Of a stretch of DNA of 64,000 nucleotides, positions 21,961 through 34,609 are shown one piece after another (position 1 is the first letter of the stretch; every line of letters starts with the position of its first letter). Both the position numbers and the translations under genes were made by a program. Source of the DNA: Taxillus chinensis (taxonomy: Eukaryota; Streptophyta; Magnoliopsida; Santalales; Loranthaceae). The DNA lies in NCBI GenBank assembly GCA_023512835.1, contig CM042092.1:43294258-43358257 (forward strand), given 5' to 3'. The notes beneath the pieces were generated by a model. That model was not told the origin of the DNA. It saw only the letters and a list, made by a program, of their open reading frames with translations, and did no database searches.

Positions 21961-22356
21961 ATCTCCTAAGGTATACATTATATTTTATGCATTTGTTTTG
22001 CATATGTAGTTATACTTGAGATATGGTTTAACTTGTTGTTTGTTCAATCTTGTGAGCCATTTTGGCTTATTGTGAGTGACATTATACATGTGTGGTTGGT
22101 GATCATGTTAATGATCATGTTTTGTCTTTGTTATTCTGCGGTGATAATCTTAGATTTTGTGATGTCTTTTGGGCATGCATTTTATTTTCGAAGACGAAAA
22201 GTCCTAAGGTGAGGAGGATGTAAAAACTCGTATTTGGTTAGTGATGAGAGATAGCTATTCTTGGAGGCTGAAAACATTTGGATGATATTGTGTTCGTTAA
22301 TGTGGGCATTTTAACAGTACTTGGGCCCAATTCCATGTCAAGGCCCCGAATGGCTT
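21961..22356 (+). mobile_element. Decayed gypsy 3' end: untranslated region, polypurine tract and LTR start
   Basis: TTTCGAAGACGAAAAGTCC followed by the purine tract AAGGTGAGGAGGA (22206-22218) and TGTAAAAACTCG matches the gypsy-A junction at 2490-2545. The LTR itself is cut after about 140 bp where R2 begins. Confidence 0.65.
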
Positions 22357-23702
22357 GTCATGACCGGATTTCATCAAGGGGGAAAACTCGCTTTTGGGAA
22401 TGCAGTTCTCCCACCCTTCACCCGAATGGTGATGAAAACTACACAGTCGCCACCAACTATTTTTGGGGTGCAGTTGGTCACCTAAAATAATCTACGTTGC
22501 CTGAGTCGGATTCGGGAGTTTGTTACATGTGGGAAAGGATTAACACCCCCGCAACGCCCTTTCGGTACCTATCTTAGGAATTTTGGAGGTTTCTAATTTG
22601 TTTTAACTTTGATCGAAAGTTAACTAGTGTTAGGTGTTGTTAGATTTATATGGCCTAAAGATCTACTCATTTTTTTTTATTTTCTAAGTTATTTATTAAA
22701 GTAAAATTAAGTCCTATTTGTCCTAAACATCTAAAGGAAGTCCTACCAATTTGATTTTTGTTTTGTTTTGTTTTTTTTGTTTTTGTTTGTTTGTTTGTTT
22801 GTTTTTCTTTTATTGAACTTGAATAGAACATCCAATTAATCCTATGATTTTATCAACGCCTAAGTTATCTAAAGAAATCTAGGGAAAGGCAAACGGTTTT
22901 ATTTCTAAGTTGTATACTAATGTTAAACCAAATATGTAAAGGTTGTAAATAAGGCAAAAAGGAAAGCCCACGTGCTAAAAAGCCCAAGACTTAAGTTTGA
23001 ATTGAAAAGCTCAAAAAAAAGCCCAAGTATTTGAAAAGTTTTTTTTTCATTGAAAACATTTTATAAGTTTTTTTTTAGAAAACATTTTTTAAGAAAATAT
23101 TTGTTTGTTTGTTTTTTTGGAAAAGGGTGTTTTTCTTTTAGAAAAAAAGTTTTATATTCTTATCTATTTACAAAAAGAGTTTTTATTTTTATTTTTATTT
23201 TTTAAAAGCATTTTCCTTCTTTCTTTTTTTTTTAGTATTAAACAAAATGCAATAATAAACAAGTGATGCGTATGATAATGTGTCATTTACAAAACAAAAA
23301 GTGAACTCACCTTTCTTTTCTTTTCTTTTTCTTTTTCTTTTTTTTTCTCTCTTTTTTTTCATTATGTTGGGTTTACAAAATACAATGGTATTGGGTTTTA
23401 CAACCCATGATTGCAAAATTACTATTGGCCTAAAGCTAACAGTTTCCTAAGGCCAAATGAAAAGAAATAAATAAATAAATAAAATCAAACAAAATAAAGC
23501 TAACTCTTTTTCTCTCTTTTTTGTTTTTTTTGTTACATAGCTAAAATGAAGTGTATCATGCAATCACGTTACCCACTCTATCAATAGTGAGGAGCTCATC
23601 TGTCAATGCCCAGGCATGTCAAACAAACACTAGTAAACAGAATGTGAGTATGGGGCATGAAGGCTAACTCAATAACTAAGATGAACCAAATAGGAAAGTG
23701 AA
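22357..23702. repeat. Dispersed repeat R2, left part
   Basis: Begins TGTCATGACCGG. Shares with R1 the block GTCGCCACCAACT..GGATTCGGGAGTT..AACGCCCTTTCGGTA and the following T-rich, low-complexity stretch. Interrupted by gypsy-B at 23703; the target duplication GTGAA (23698-23702 and 33123-33127) shows that the right part at 33123 is its continuation. Confidence 0.65.
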
Positions 23703-25062
23703 TGTCACGCCCCAATTTCCTTCCACTTGGAAATGAGTAGTGACTGCCCATGCCCGCACCCGAAGGGACAAGGGGTTGGTGCAAGCACCTTAAAAGGACT
23801 TCTAGCACGGGTGCTGTCCCAAACCTGCACAATCAGGCTAACATGCCAAGGGGCATGCTCCTGCTCCCAAACCATGCACACAAACACAAATTGAATAACA
23901 ACATCTCATTTTATTTCATTTCAAAGACTAAATGTTCATTACAACCCAGTCGGAGAAAAACCCCTATGAAGCCATCAATAAAACCAAACCAAAATCCAAA
24001 CACATAAAACCAGAGTACAACAAAGGAAATAATATAAAACTTTCTGCCTCAGGGGCCTAGCTCCTCAACCTTCACCTACCGCCTGCTAAACCCTGCAAAA
24101 GAACAGTTTATAGGAGGGGTGAGCAAACCACAGCTCAGTAGGGATCCCGTCTCCCCCGCACCCGTCCCGTTGTACAACATGCATGATATGTGTATGCTTG
24201 TGCTCGTGTCGTGCCTAAGGCTAACGCAACGAAACATCACCCAAGAAACACTCTTTACCTGAACCCGCACCGAAGGGCGAGGACACCCCGCCACCACGGC
24301 GACATGACATACCACATTCAGGCGAATGTTGCATGGACACCAATGCAACATTTTCCACCCGAGTCAGATATGGTCAACCACCTCCTCGGGCGCCATATCT
24401 ACCCTCAGGAATGGGTGTAGACTTAGCCCACCGTCGTGAGTGCTACACCGAGACTCAGGACCACGTCCTGGCCAAATCTCAAAGGGGTCCGGATTGTGCC
24501 TGGCCCATATCTCGGCTCGGTCTCAAACAGATCAACAAACAGATAGCATTACATCTCAACATGTAAACTCAAGACACGCATTTACACTTTATCTCGGAAG
24601 GACCAACATGGTTAGATACAAGCCACACACATCAGCCTCATAGGCTTAAAATCAAATACAAACCAAACACAAGTACACACCAGTCACACGGGTATATCAT
24701 CAAACACCCATATACAAGGTCTCACAGGCATTATATTGAATACATGGCATGCAGGCCTCACGACATTTCATCAAACACATAGTGTGCGGGCCTCACGGAC
24801 ATTTCATCAAACACATGGTGGGCATAAACAAACCCAGAAAAATCCTCAGGCCAAATTAACATCGGAATCAACAAAACATGCCACGAAGGCCAACATCCAT
24901 ATAGGAGATCACACCTATATGGATTTACATATATATATATATAGGTGAATATCCTAAAACAGAGGAGAGTTAGGAGAACATGAACCCCTACCTCAGGCTT
25001 TTGTCCTAACCTCCACGCTAGACGCTCCCAACGACACGAACCACCACGGCAACTGCCCGGAG

Positions 25063-25115
<53 letters not shown>

Positions 25116-25186
25116 GCGACGAGCAGCAAAGGGACACAAGAACCCTAAACTCAAACTCAAGCCCTCCTTATATAGACACTACCCAC

Positions 25187-25244
25187 ATCAAAACAACGTA
25201 GTTTTGATTAAGTAAACCCAGGATCAAAACGACGTAGTTTTGAT
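25187..25244 (-). promoter_or_regulatory. Paired ACGT-core palindromes, gypsy-B 3' LTR
   Basis: Units at 25187-25208 and 25223-25244, arms ATCAAAAC and GTTTTGAT, start-to-start distance 36 bp, about 10 bp from the TATA box. Confidence 0.6.
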
Positions 25245-25375
25245 CACACAAGTTAGCACCTTTCCGCACCCATATAGGCCAAAATACTCGAATTTCAACA
25301 TGGTCCTTTGGAGAAAGATCATTAGAATGTCAAAACCAAGGGAACCATGCAAAAATATGGCTGCACGCCAATTTG

Positions 25376-25584
25376 CACGTGAATTCCCAATTCACGTGCA
25401 ACTCCAAATGGACTCCAAATGCTCTCAAACTTCACCCCTAGCCTCCTTGCATCATTTAGAAGACAATCACACTTGCACGTGAATTGGACCCATATCACGT
25501 GCACCTCACATACACGTCTGTTTGGCCTGGAAACTTCTGGGTAGATAGAGGACATCATTCTAAGCATCTTTCCTTTTGCACGTG
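25376..25584. promoter_or_regulatory. Five G-boxes in inverted pairs, gypsy-B 3' LTR
   Basis: CACGTG at 25376, 25393, 25476, 25496 and 25579. The first two lie in a perfect inverted repeat with 13-bp arms (TTGCACGTGAATT) and a 3-bp spacer. Confidence 0.55.
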
Positions 25585-25685
25585 AATTCATTTGAGCCCA
25601 TTCACTAGGTCAAAATCTAGAAAAACTCTACTCGAAGGCAAAACGCGTGACTAACCGTGACTAACTCAAGGTACGGGTCCTTACA

Positions 25686-25701
25686 TCCTCTCCCCCTTAA
25701 G
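25686..25701 (-). other. Polypurine tract of gypsy-B
   Basis: On the minus strand, TTAAGGGGGAGAGGA directly precedes the LTR start TGTAAGGACC. Confidence 0.85.
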
Positions 25702-25863
25702 ACTTTTCGTCCTCGAAAAGAAAAGGTGGAATGAAAGAAAACAATCACAACCAAAGCATAGGCCTCTAACACCCTCTAGCACAAATTAATACACAACAAA
25801 TCACAAATTATTTCACACATTTATACACTCCATATGGTCATAACTAGTTGGGCAAGTACCTGA

Positions 25864-27180
25864 TTATGTTGAAGTTTGATGCTTGCCCTCCTCCCCTCCT
25901 TCGAGTTGTTCGGTCCTCGAACAGTTAGGATAATGAGCACGCATCTCGGTCTCACGTTCCCAGGTCTCTTCCTCCGGCCCTCGGTGTTGCCACAACACCC
26001 GAACCAACGGAATAGTCTTACCTCGCAGTTGCTTCTCGCGCCTATCTACAATACGGATGGGGGCCTCGACAACGGACACATCCTCTCCAAGATCCAGGGT
26101 ACCCCAATCTAGCACGTGTGCGGGATCCTGGATGATATTTCCGCAACCGGGATACATGGAAAACATTATGAACTCTGCTCAAACTAGGTGGTAATGCCAA
26201 CCTATAAGCAACAGGGCCAACTCGCTCAAAATCTCGAACGGTCCAATGTACCGAGGGGACAACTTGGACCCAGTCCCAAATCTCTTATGCCCTCTCCGTG
26301 GAGAAACACGAAGGAATACGTGGTCTCCCACCAAAAACTCCAACGGTCGGCGTCGGCGATCCGCATAAGACTTCTGCCTCTCGAAGCTGTAAGAAGGCGT
26401 TGCCGAATCAGTGAACTTTTGCCGTAGCCTCCTGGACCAATTGAGGTCCTAACATAGCTGCCTCTCCGGCCTTCCGCCCAACATAATGGAGACCGGCACG
26501 GTCGGCCATACAATGCCTTAAATGGAGCCATCCCAATCGAAGACCGGTAACCGTTATTATAGGCAAACTCCACCAGAGGAAGGTGGGAAGCCCATGATCC
26601 TCCAAAATCAAGTACACAAGCCCTCAACAAGTCTTCCAATGTTTGAATGGTCCTCTCGGACTGACCATCAGTCTCAGGATGGAATGCGGTACTCAAATTA
26701 AGTCGGGTTCCCAATGCTTCCTGCAGACCTCCCCAAAACCGGGATGTGAACCGCGCATCCCTGTCCGAAACAATAGATAAGGGCACTCCGTGCAAGTGGA
26801 CAATCTCATCAACATACAACTGGCTTAACGTGCCAATAGAGTCGCGCTCTCGAATTGCCAAGAAATGGGCTGACTTAGTTAAGCGGTCCACTATGACCCA
26901 AATCATGTCCTTTCTCCCAGAAGTGGTAGGAAGTCCCGTCACGAAGTCCATGGTAATATGCTCCCACTTCCACTCAACTACAGGTAAAGGCCGCAATTGA
27001 CCGGGGGTCGTTGGTGTTCTGCCTTCACTTGCCGACAGGTAAGGCACCTGGAAACAAATTCTGCTACGCTCCGTTTCAGCCCCGGCCACCAGGATCGTGC
27101 GCGAACGGCATGATACATCTTAGTTCCTCCTGGATGTACAGCCAAACGGGAATGATGAAATTCCCTCAGACATCCTCACG
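25864..27180 (-). pseudogene. gypsy-B integrase with chromodomain
   Basis: Zinc finger with the HHCC set (FHHSRLAVHPG near 27120-27165, CLTC near 27035), then the DDE core (MDFVTG, VSDRDARF, DGQSERT), all acids present. The chromodomain tail ([28 protein letters not shown]) ends near 25900. The frame is interrupted at several points, including a C-run one base short of the expected length near 27000 (between QVKAEHQR and GQL). Inserts cDNA; the chromodomain probably binds heterochromatic histone marks. Encoded as the C-terminal part of pol. Confidence 0.9.
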
Positions 27181-27312
27181 CAAGGGAGGTGGTACTATCG
27201 ACGCCCCGAAATTTCAGCTCATGCTCAACTCCTTCTGTCCGAGTCCTCGACGGCTCTCCGGCCTCTATCAGGGGCCCGGATCACCTCACGATCCACGTCA
27301 CCTAACTGTCCC

Positions 27313-28800
27313 TCACGGACACGCTGATACATCTCTCGGTATCACGGTGAGAGGACACAGGATAGCTCCCTCATCGCTGAAAGCGGGTTGCACCTGAAGC
27401 ACCGCCAACCGCTCCATCATTTTCCATTCTCTCATGGAAACCTCGGCTTTCCCCTTTCTACTTGGCGCGTCGGCTACTAAATTTCCCTTCCCAGGCGTGT
27501 AAGAGAGTGTGAAGTCAAACATTTGCGGGTACTCTACCCACCTCCGTTGTCGCAAATTTAGGTCTCTCTCGGGTGAAGATATACTGTAGGCTTTTGTGGT
27601 CAGTATATACCACAAATTTCTCTCCCAACAGGTAGTGTCGCCAAGACTTCAGGGCAAAAATAACTGCTGCTAACTCCAGGTCGTGTGTTGGGTAGTTTTG
27701 CTCATGGGACTTCAGTTGTCGCGAACCATATGCTATGACTTGGCGTTCTTGCATCAGAACACACCCCAGTCCAACGCGAGACGCATCACAATACACCTCG
27801 AATGGCACTCCCTCCTGCGGTAGACTCAACACCGGTGCAGTAGTCAGGCGAGTCTTCAACTCCTCGAATGCCTGCGGCACTTGTCCGTCCACTCGAATTT
27901 GGCTCCCTTCCGTGTAAGAGCTGTCATAGGTGCCGTCAACCGAGAAAACCCTTCCACAAACGCCGGTAATACCGTCCCGACCCAAGAAACTCCGGATCTT
28001 AAAAACATTTGTGGGCCTATTCCAAGATGCTACGGACTCAATCTTGGTTGGGTCCACTCTAACTCCTTCGGCGGATACTACATGCCCAAGAAAATGCACC
28101 TCTCGCATCCAAAGTCACACTTGCTAAATTTAGCATACAAGTGATGATCTCGTAGTGCTCAGCACCACGACCAAGTGCTCCTCATGCTCGGCTTGGGTTT
28201 TGGAGTACACAAGGATGTCGTCAATGAATACCACCACGAAGGAATCCAGGTATGGGGCAAATACCTGATTCATTAGGTGCATGAACACAACGGTGCGTTC
28301 GTGAGCCCAAAAGGCATCACTAACCATTCATAGTGTCCGTATCTGCACCTGAACGCCGTCTTAGGGATGTCCTCGCTCCCGACCCTCAATTGGTGATATC
28401 CCGAATGCGGATCGATTTTTGAGAACCACCGTGCTCCACTCACTGGTCGAATAAGTCATCAATCCGCGGCAAAGGGTACTTGTTCTTTACCGTTACTTGA
28501 TTCACTTTCCGATAATCAATGCAAAGTCGCAACGAACCATCGGCCTTCTTAGCAAACAAGACCGGTGCACCCCATGGTGAGGTACTAGGACGGATAAAAC
28601 CTTTATCTCCCGGTTCCTTTATCCGCTTCGAAGCTCCCGCAACTCGGCGGGTCCCATCCGGTATGCTACTTGTGAGATGGGTCCCACCCCTGGCAACAGC
28701 TTCAATCGTGAACTCGATACTTCGTGTGGAGGCAACTCCAACAACTCCCCAGGAAAGACATCCTGGAACTTCTCGACAACATCCGGCCACACCCTTTTCT
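27313..28800 (-). pseudogene. gypsy-B reverse transcriptase and RNase H
   Basis: RT begins with [17 protein letters not shown] and CIDYRKVN; the catalytic box is FIDD (28217-28228) in [12 protein letters not shown]. RNase H carries [16 protein letters not shown] and [11 protein letters not shown] (about 27560-27815). It copies element RNA into DNA and removes the RNA strand. At least three frame changes break it between 27500 and 28450. Confidence 0.9.
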
Positions 28801-28859
28801 CTAAGTTACCTTCCTCCTCAAAGGTTAGGGTGGCAAGCCTATGGGTAATATTGCCCCAT

Positions 28860-29330
28860 AGCTCCCTCGTCGGCCCGGCTCTCCCAAAGATCCCTATCCC
28901 ATTCACCCACTAGAGTACAGGAAGATCCTGTGGGTGTAGTAAATGATACTCGTCGCCTATAGCAGTCAATCTTAGCCTGAAAGGCCATCAACCATCCATT
29001 CCCGGAATCAAACTAAAGGTCCTCATGGGCATTACGTACAAATCAAATGAGAGATCAACCTCTCCTATCGTAAGCGCACACTCTCGACACATTTGGTGGA
29101 TCAACTCCACTCCTCCCATTGGGGACTCGACCCTCGAGGGTCTATCGGCCTCCACACAATCAAGTCCAAGGCTCTCCACCAAGGACTTAGCAATCAGGGA
29201 GCACGAAGCTCCGGTATCAAACAATGCGGCAACAACGGTGCGAGATATTAGAATAGTACCTCGAACCACCGAAGGTCCAGCTCCACCTTCCTCGGAGGGT
29301 GATGGTAGATCCTCCATTCCACTGGTGCCG
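28860..29330 (-). pseudogene. gypsy-B aspartic protease
   Basis: The retropepsin active site LFDTGASCS is intact (DTGAS codons 29204-29218), followed by the flap-side segment and FDLYVMPM..IPGMDG. Cleaves the Gag-Pol polyprotein. The frame breaks at about 28988 before the RT. Confidence 0.85.
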
Positions 29331-29339
29331 AGGTAAGCG

Positions 29340-30676
29340 TGAACACTCTGCCTTGGCCTGCCCCACCACTAGCCTCACTTGCCTTCCCTTTTGCTCCTCT
29401 GCGCGTCCACTGGGACGCCCCTCCGATCCTCCTTGTGGTTGCCTCTCCCCGTGGGCCTAGTGTGACCGGAACCAGCCTGACCGGCCTGCCACGAATGTCG
29501 GCTTAGGGGTCAGGGCCTGAAATTGGGTCCCACCCCGCTCCCCTTGTCTTAAGCTTCCGGCTCCCAGTGTTCCCCTGCTTGAAACACACCTTGCCGATGT
29601 GTCCCACCTTCCCACGCCTATGACACGTCAAGTCTGCGCTTGGGGCACTCACGTTTGACGTGCCCTGATAGGCCACAACAGGTACACCCGCTTGGGAAGT
29701 TCCCAAGCAAGACTCCCCTGTCCTCCAAAGTAACGGGATCCGGGCGGAGCCATTGAAGCTTGGCCCCTATCCTTGGGAAAAGTCCCACCGCCGGGCTCAA
29801 CCTTACGCCTCTTGGCTTCACCGTGCTTGTCGTGCGTGCTCTGCCCCATCCGCTCCTGGTGAGCCTGTCTTCCCTCCTCTAATCCTCTCTCAACAATCTT
29901 GGCGGTGTCCACGACTTCAAGATAGGTCTTCGATCGCAGGCATCTCCACCCTTTGCTTAGGGCAGGTTTGAGACCCATGGTAAACTTATGGGCCTTCAGG
30001 TCCTCCCTTGATATTGCTTCGGAGCAAACCGACTCAGCCCCCGGAAATCTCGCTCATACTCTGCTGCGAGCGTGATCCCGCTTCAAGCCGCCGAACTCCT
30101 CCCGCTTCGCCACCGCAATGACTCTGGGAAAGAACTCCTCATGGAACAGCTGGAGGAACTCATTCCAGGCCATGGTCTCCATGTCCCGGCTTCCTGAGAT
30201 GCTAAGCCACCATTCCAAGGCTTCCTCCTCCAACTGCCGGACCGCTAGTCTCACTTTGTCTTCCTCCCGGGGTCGAAGAAAGGAGAACACATGCTCGATC
30301 CGCCGCGGCCGGTGCTTCTGCTCCTAGAGGTTCGGTTCCTCCCTTGAACCTCGGTGGATGTTCCTTTCGGAACTGCGTCAACACGTCTCCCTCTTCCCGC
30401 CTCACCGGCACTTCCCCGCCTACACGGAGGTTCCGCCTCACGGGGTGGAGGGGGTGGCACGCTGTCGTGCCATCATCTCCTGACGCACCTCGTTTAGGAT
30501 CTCTCCCCTGAGGTCCTCACGCATGCCTTGCACGTTCTCACTTAGGGCCCGGACTTGGGCCATGATCCGCTCCAGGGGATCATTGCCCTCTACACGCTGT
30601 CCTCTTCCCTCTCCAGCACGGGCAGAAGATTCATCTTCTACACTGGAGTAGCTCGGGTTACTCTCCTAGGAGGCAT
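29340..30676 (-). pseudogene. gypsy-B gag
   Basis: Starts ATG at 30676 (MPPRRVTRA, the same start as gypsy-C). The capsid (retrotransposon gag) core lies at about 30050-30440 with FRKEHPP, EEALEWW and WNEFLQLFHEEFFP. A CCHC knuckle (CTCCGLSGHVKREC, about 29645-29690) and a second with one Cys replaced by Arg follow. A stop lies 12 codons after the start and several frame changes occur. Forms the virus-like particle in active relatives. Confidence 0.85.
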
Positions 30677-31126
30677 AGTCTACATAATTTAAACCAAACT
30701 AGGATCAGCTTCTCTCAAGCTCTACACACCCTCATCCCCATGGGCCATGAGGTACTCAAGCAACATTTTACATTTAAACACACAGGTAATTCACAGAAGT
30801 ACACAGCAGCAATTCATAGCAACAAGCTTCACAGAAAATCACCGAATTTCACAGCAACAACATTTTGTTTTTAGCAACAAGTTTCAGTAACATAGCATGT
30901 CTAATCACAATACTCATACTGAAATTAAACTAGTGCCCTAATGCCAATGCATGTATGCACCCTCAACCCAAATACAAATGCCCTACTCCTTGGTTTAACT
31001 ACCCCTGAGTACACCCCAGAAAACCAGATAGGACCACGTTGATCAGGCGTGTCCTATCGCCCTCCTAAGAGTCTCGAAGCGACCAGGCCTCCCCACTATC
31101 CTAGGTCCACTAGACCATGAACTATC

Positions 31127-31138
31127 GCTTCGATACCA
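31127..31138 (-). other. Primer-binding site of gypsy-B, altered
   Basis: Minus strand TGGTATCGAAGC, three bases from the 5' LTR. It resembles the initiator-Met-tRNA PBS TGGTATCAGAGC except at the CAG/CTG triplet. Confidence 0.75.
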
Positions 31139-32517
31139 TATTGTCACGCCCCAATTTCCTTCCACTTGGAAATGAGTAGTGGACTGCCCATGCCCGCACC
31201 CGAAGGGACAAGGGGTTGGTGCAAGCACCTTAAAAGGACTTCTAGCACGGGTGCTGTCCCAAACCTGCACAATCAGGCTAACATGCCAAAGGGCATGCTC
31301 CTGCTCCCAAACCATGCACACAAACACAAATTGAATAACAACATCTCATTTTATTTCATTTCAAAGACTAAATGTTCATTACAACCCAGGTCGGGGGAAA
31401 AACCCCTATGAAGCCATCAATAAAACCAAACCAAAATCCAAACACATAAAACCACAGAGTACAACAAAGGAAATAATATAAAACTTTCGGCCTCGGTGGC
31501 CTAGCTCCTCAACCTTCACCTACCGCTGCTAAACCCCGCAAAAGAACGGTTTATAGGAGGGGTGAGCAAACCACACTCAAGTAGGGATCCCATCTCCCCA
31601 GGACCCGTCCCGGTGTACAACATGCATGATATGTGTATGCTTGTGCTCGTGTCGTGCCTAAGGCTAACGCAAAGAAACATCACCCAGGAAACACTCTTTA
31701 CCTGAACCCGCACCGAAGGGCAAGAGGACACCCCGCCACCACGGCGACATGACATACCACATTCAGGCAAATGTTGCATGGACACCAATGCAACATTTTC
31801 CACCCGAGTCGATATGGTCAACCACCTCCTCGGGCGCCATATCTACCCTCAGGAATGGGTGTAGACTTAGCCCACCGTCGTGAGTGCTACACCGAGACTC
31901 AGGACCACGTCCTGGCCAAATCTCAAAGGGGTCCGGCTATTGTGCCTGGCCCATATCTCGGCTCCGTCTCAAACAGATCAACGAACGAAGACATAGCATT
32001 ACATCTCAACATGTAAACTCAGCCACAGCATTTACACTTTATCTCGGAAAGGACCAACATGGTCGGATACAAGCCACACACATCAGCCTCATAGGCTTAA
32101 AATCAAATACAAACCAAACACGGTACACACCAGTCACACGGGTATATCATCAAACACCCATATACAAGGTCTCACGGGCATTATATTGAATACATGGCAT
32201 GCAAGCCTCACGGACATTTCATCAAACACATAGTGTGCAGGCCTCACAGACATTTCATCAAACACATGGTGGGCATAAACAAACCCAGAAAATCCTCAGG
32301 CCAAATTAACATCAGAATCAACAAAACATGCCACTGAAGGCCAACATCCATATAGGAGATCACACCTATATGGATTTACATATATATATATATATAGGTG
32401 AATATCCTAAAACGAGAGGAGAGTTAGGAGAACATGAACCCCTACCTCAGGCTTTTGTCCTAACCTCCACGCTAGACAGCCTCCCAACGACGCGAACCAC
32501 CACGGCAATCGCCCGAG

Positions 32518-32549
<32 letters not shown>

Positions 32550-32622
32550 GCAGCAGCTGCAGCAAAGGGACACAAGAACCCTAAACTCAAACTCAAGCCC
32601 TCCTTATATAGACACTACCCAC

Positions 32623-32680
32623 ATCAAAACGACGTAGTTTTGATTAAGTAAACCCAGGATCAAAATGACGTAGTTTTGAT
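32623..32680 (-). promoter_or_regulatory. Paired ACGT-core palindromes, gypsy-B 5' LTR
   Basis: Units at 32623-32644 and 32659-32680, start-to-start distance 36 bp. This LTR would drive transcription of the element. Confidence 0.6.
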
Positions 32681-32812
32681 CACACAAGTTAGCACCTTTC
32701 CGCACCCATATAGGCCAAAATACTCAGAATTTCAACATGGTCCTTTGGAGAAAGATCATTAGAATGTCAAAACCAAGGGAACCATGCAAAAATATGGCTG
32801 CACGCCAATTTG

Positions 32813-33021
32813 CACGTGAATTCCCAATTCACGTGCAACTCCAAATGGACTCCAAATGCTCTCAAACTTCACCCCTAGCCTCCTTGCATCATTTAGAAGA
32901 CAATCACACTTGCACGTGAATTGGACCCATATCACGTGCACCTCACATATACGTCTGTTTGGCCTGAAACTTCTGTGGTAGATAGAGGACATCATTCTAA
33001 GCATCTTTCCTTTTGCACGTG
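32813..33021. promoter_or_regulatory. Five G-boxes, gypsy-B 5' LTR
   Basis: CACGTG at 32813, 32830, 32913, 32933 and 33016, with the same arrangement as in the other LTR. Confidence 0.55.
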
Positions 33022-33122
33022 AATTCATTTGAGCCCATTCACTAGGTCAAAATCTAGAAAAACTCTACTCAGAAGGCAAAACTGTGACTAACTGTGACTA
33101 ACTCAAGGTACGGGTCCTTACA

Positions 33123-34609
33123 GTGAAGGCCATAACCCAACAATAATAAAAGACCCCTGGAGGAAAGCAAATAACGCAAACCCCGTATAACCCAATATCA
33201 CTTAAAAAAACAATCAAAAGAAGCAAATCAGTAACAAACCAAGCAAAGGTCTACGAGTAGTGGTTAGATAAACTGAAATTAAAAACACATTAAAGCCCAG
33301 ATCAAAACCAGATTTGAAGCCAGCCAGATTAAAACCAGATTAAGTCCTTCATGTTTGGAAAACTACACTGGAGGCTTGAAAACTGACCAAAGCCCTCACA
33401 TCTTGAAAACCGTCAATGCATCCACACGTTTTATAAGCCAATCAAAGCATTCGAACTAGATTAAAATGCATCAGATACAACCTAGATCATACGTTCTATG
33501 TTTGTTCCTCTTTTTTTTAATAAGGCAGAATATCCACAGACAGAAGTAACTGGTAAAATGGAAAACAAAAAAAAATAGGGACTACATAGCTCTATTATCC
33601 ACCAAATGAATAAACAGCCTTAGTAATATACAAACAAGAACACAAACATAGGGATGAAGGATATGAAAAAGGAACACATACTAGAACACAAAACATACGA
33701 AAGAACAGGGAAACACAGGGATATGGTTAGCTCTCCTCCTGAATCACACGAAACCGTAGGCACCGAGGATATATGCGACGCTCGTCGTCTCATACGGGAA
33801 CTGAGTGCCATCGTGCACTAGCTTCCTACCGAGTGATGGTAATGGTGAACTGGCGTCCTCTATGCCTTCTAAGTGTCTTCAGTGACTCCTCAATGCTTCT
33901 TATGTTGCCTCCTTGGAATGATCTCAGGAGTCCCCCGCCTTTCTCGTGATGACCATGGGATGACCAGTGTTGGATGCGCTAACGGCAAGGGCAATTGAGT
34001 CCAGCTCCATGGTGACTAGCGAGTGGTGTGCCAACCAAAGGGAAGAAAGGGAGCGTCTGGTTTTAGTATTGTGGGAAAGAATGGGATTTGGTGATGGAGA
34101 ATCGACAAGTGAGAGGGAGAGGGGTTAATTTTCGGGGGGAAGAGGAAGATGAGAGGAGGCGGTGATGTTTTTTTGATTTTCAAGGAGAAATTTAGCCAAG
34201 AGAAGAGAAGGGGAAGGCTTGGTGTGTACTGGAATCTTCAGAATCAGGAACCGAGAGGGAGAGAAAAGGGAAGTGAAAGGCGTGTATTTGAAAAAGGGTG
34301 GATGATTTTTCTGCACGGAGAAAAGGGAGAGATCGATCGAGCGGATGGGGTTTATATAGGCAAGAGGGGTTAGGGTTTGATCTGGGGGTGGAGCAGTGGC
34401 TTTGAGGTGTTGGGTTAAGGCTATCGGGTGATGGGTTTGGTTTGAGAGAGGATGGGAGAACCATGGTTGGGTTTGATGCACTGGAGGGATGGGCGAGTGG
34501 TCCTCCGGTGAGGTGGTTCGGTTGGTGCGGGGTGGTCCTTTAGGATCACGGCGGCCTGTGCATGGATTTGGGGAAGACAACGGTGAGAGGGGATGAAAGA
34601 GGAGATAAG
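33123..34609. repeat. Dispersed repeat R2, right part
   Basis: Starts with the second GTGAA target copy. Resembles the later part of R1 in layout: A-rich, then GC-richer, then purine-rich, with TTTATATAGG near 34350. A proline-rich minus-strand frame (34125-34580) is translated repeat, not a recognised gene. Ends where the gypsy-D LTR begins. Confidence 0.5.

Larger units (their letters stand above)
23703..25685 (-). repeat. 3' LTR of gypsy-B
   Basis: On the plus strand it runs TGTCACGCCCC to GGTACGGGTCCTTACA. TATA (minus) near 25169-25176, a CT/GA microsatellite at 25062-25112, palindromes and five G-boxes upstream. Differs from the 5' LTR mainly at CAG/CTG sites. Confidence 0.95.
23703..33122 (-). 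mobile_element. gypsy-B: full-length Tekay-type chromovirus (9,420 bp)
   Basis: Two nearly identical LTRs (1983 and 1981 bp), a perfect 5-bp target duplication GTGAA, a polypurine tract, a PBS, and gag, protease, RT, RNase H, integrase and chromodomain in order on the minus strand. All domains are present, yet the frames are broken many times. Many breaks and LTR differences fall at CAG/CTG triplets and homopolymers, suggesting that some are sequence errors in a young insertion. Confidence 0.95.
31142..33122 (-). repeat. 5' LTR of gypsy-B
   Basis: TGTCACGCCCC to GTCCTTACA (plus strand reading), 1981 bp, near-identical to 23703-25685. Contains a TC/GA microsatellite (32520-32548), TATA (minus, near 32604-32612), palindromes and G-boxes. 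Confidence 0.95.

Noticed and set aside
24758..25129. Arg/Glu repeat protein
   Set aside because: Translation of the CT/GA microsatellite in the gypsy-B LTR leader.
34125..34580. Proline/serine-rich 151-residue minus-strand frame
   Set aside because: Lies in repeat R2, with no recognisable domain and biased composition explained by the purine-rich plus strand.
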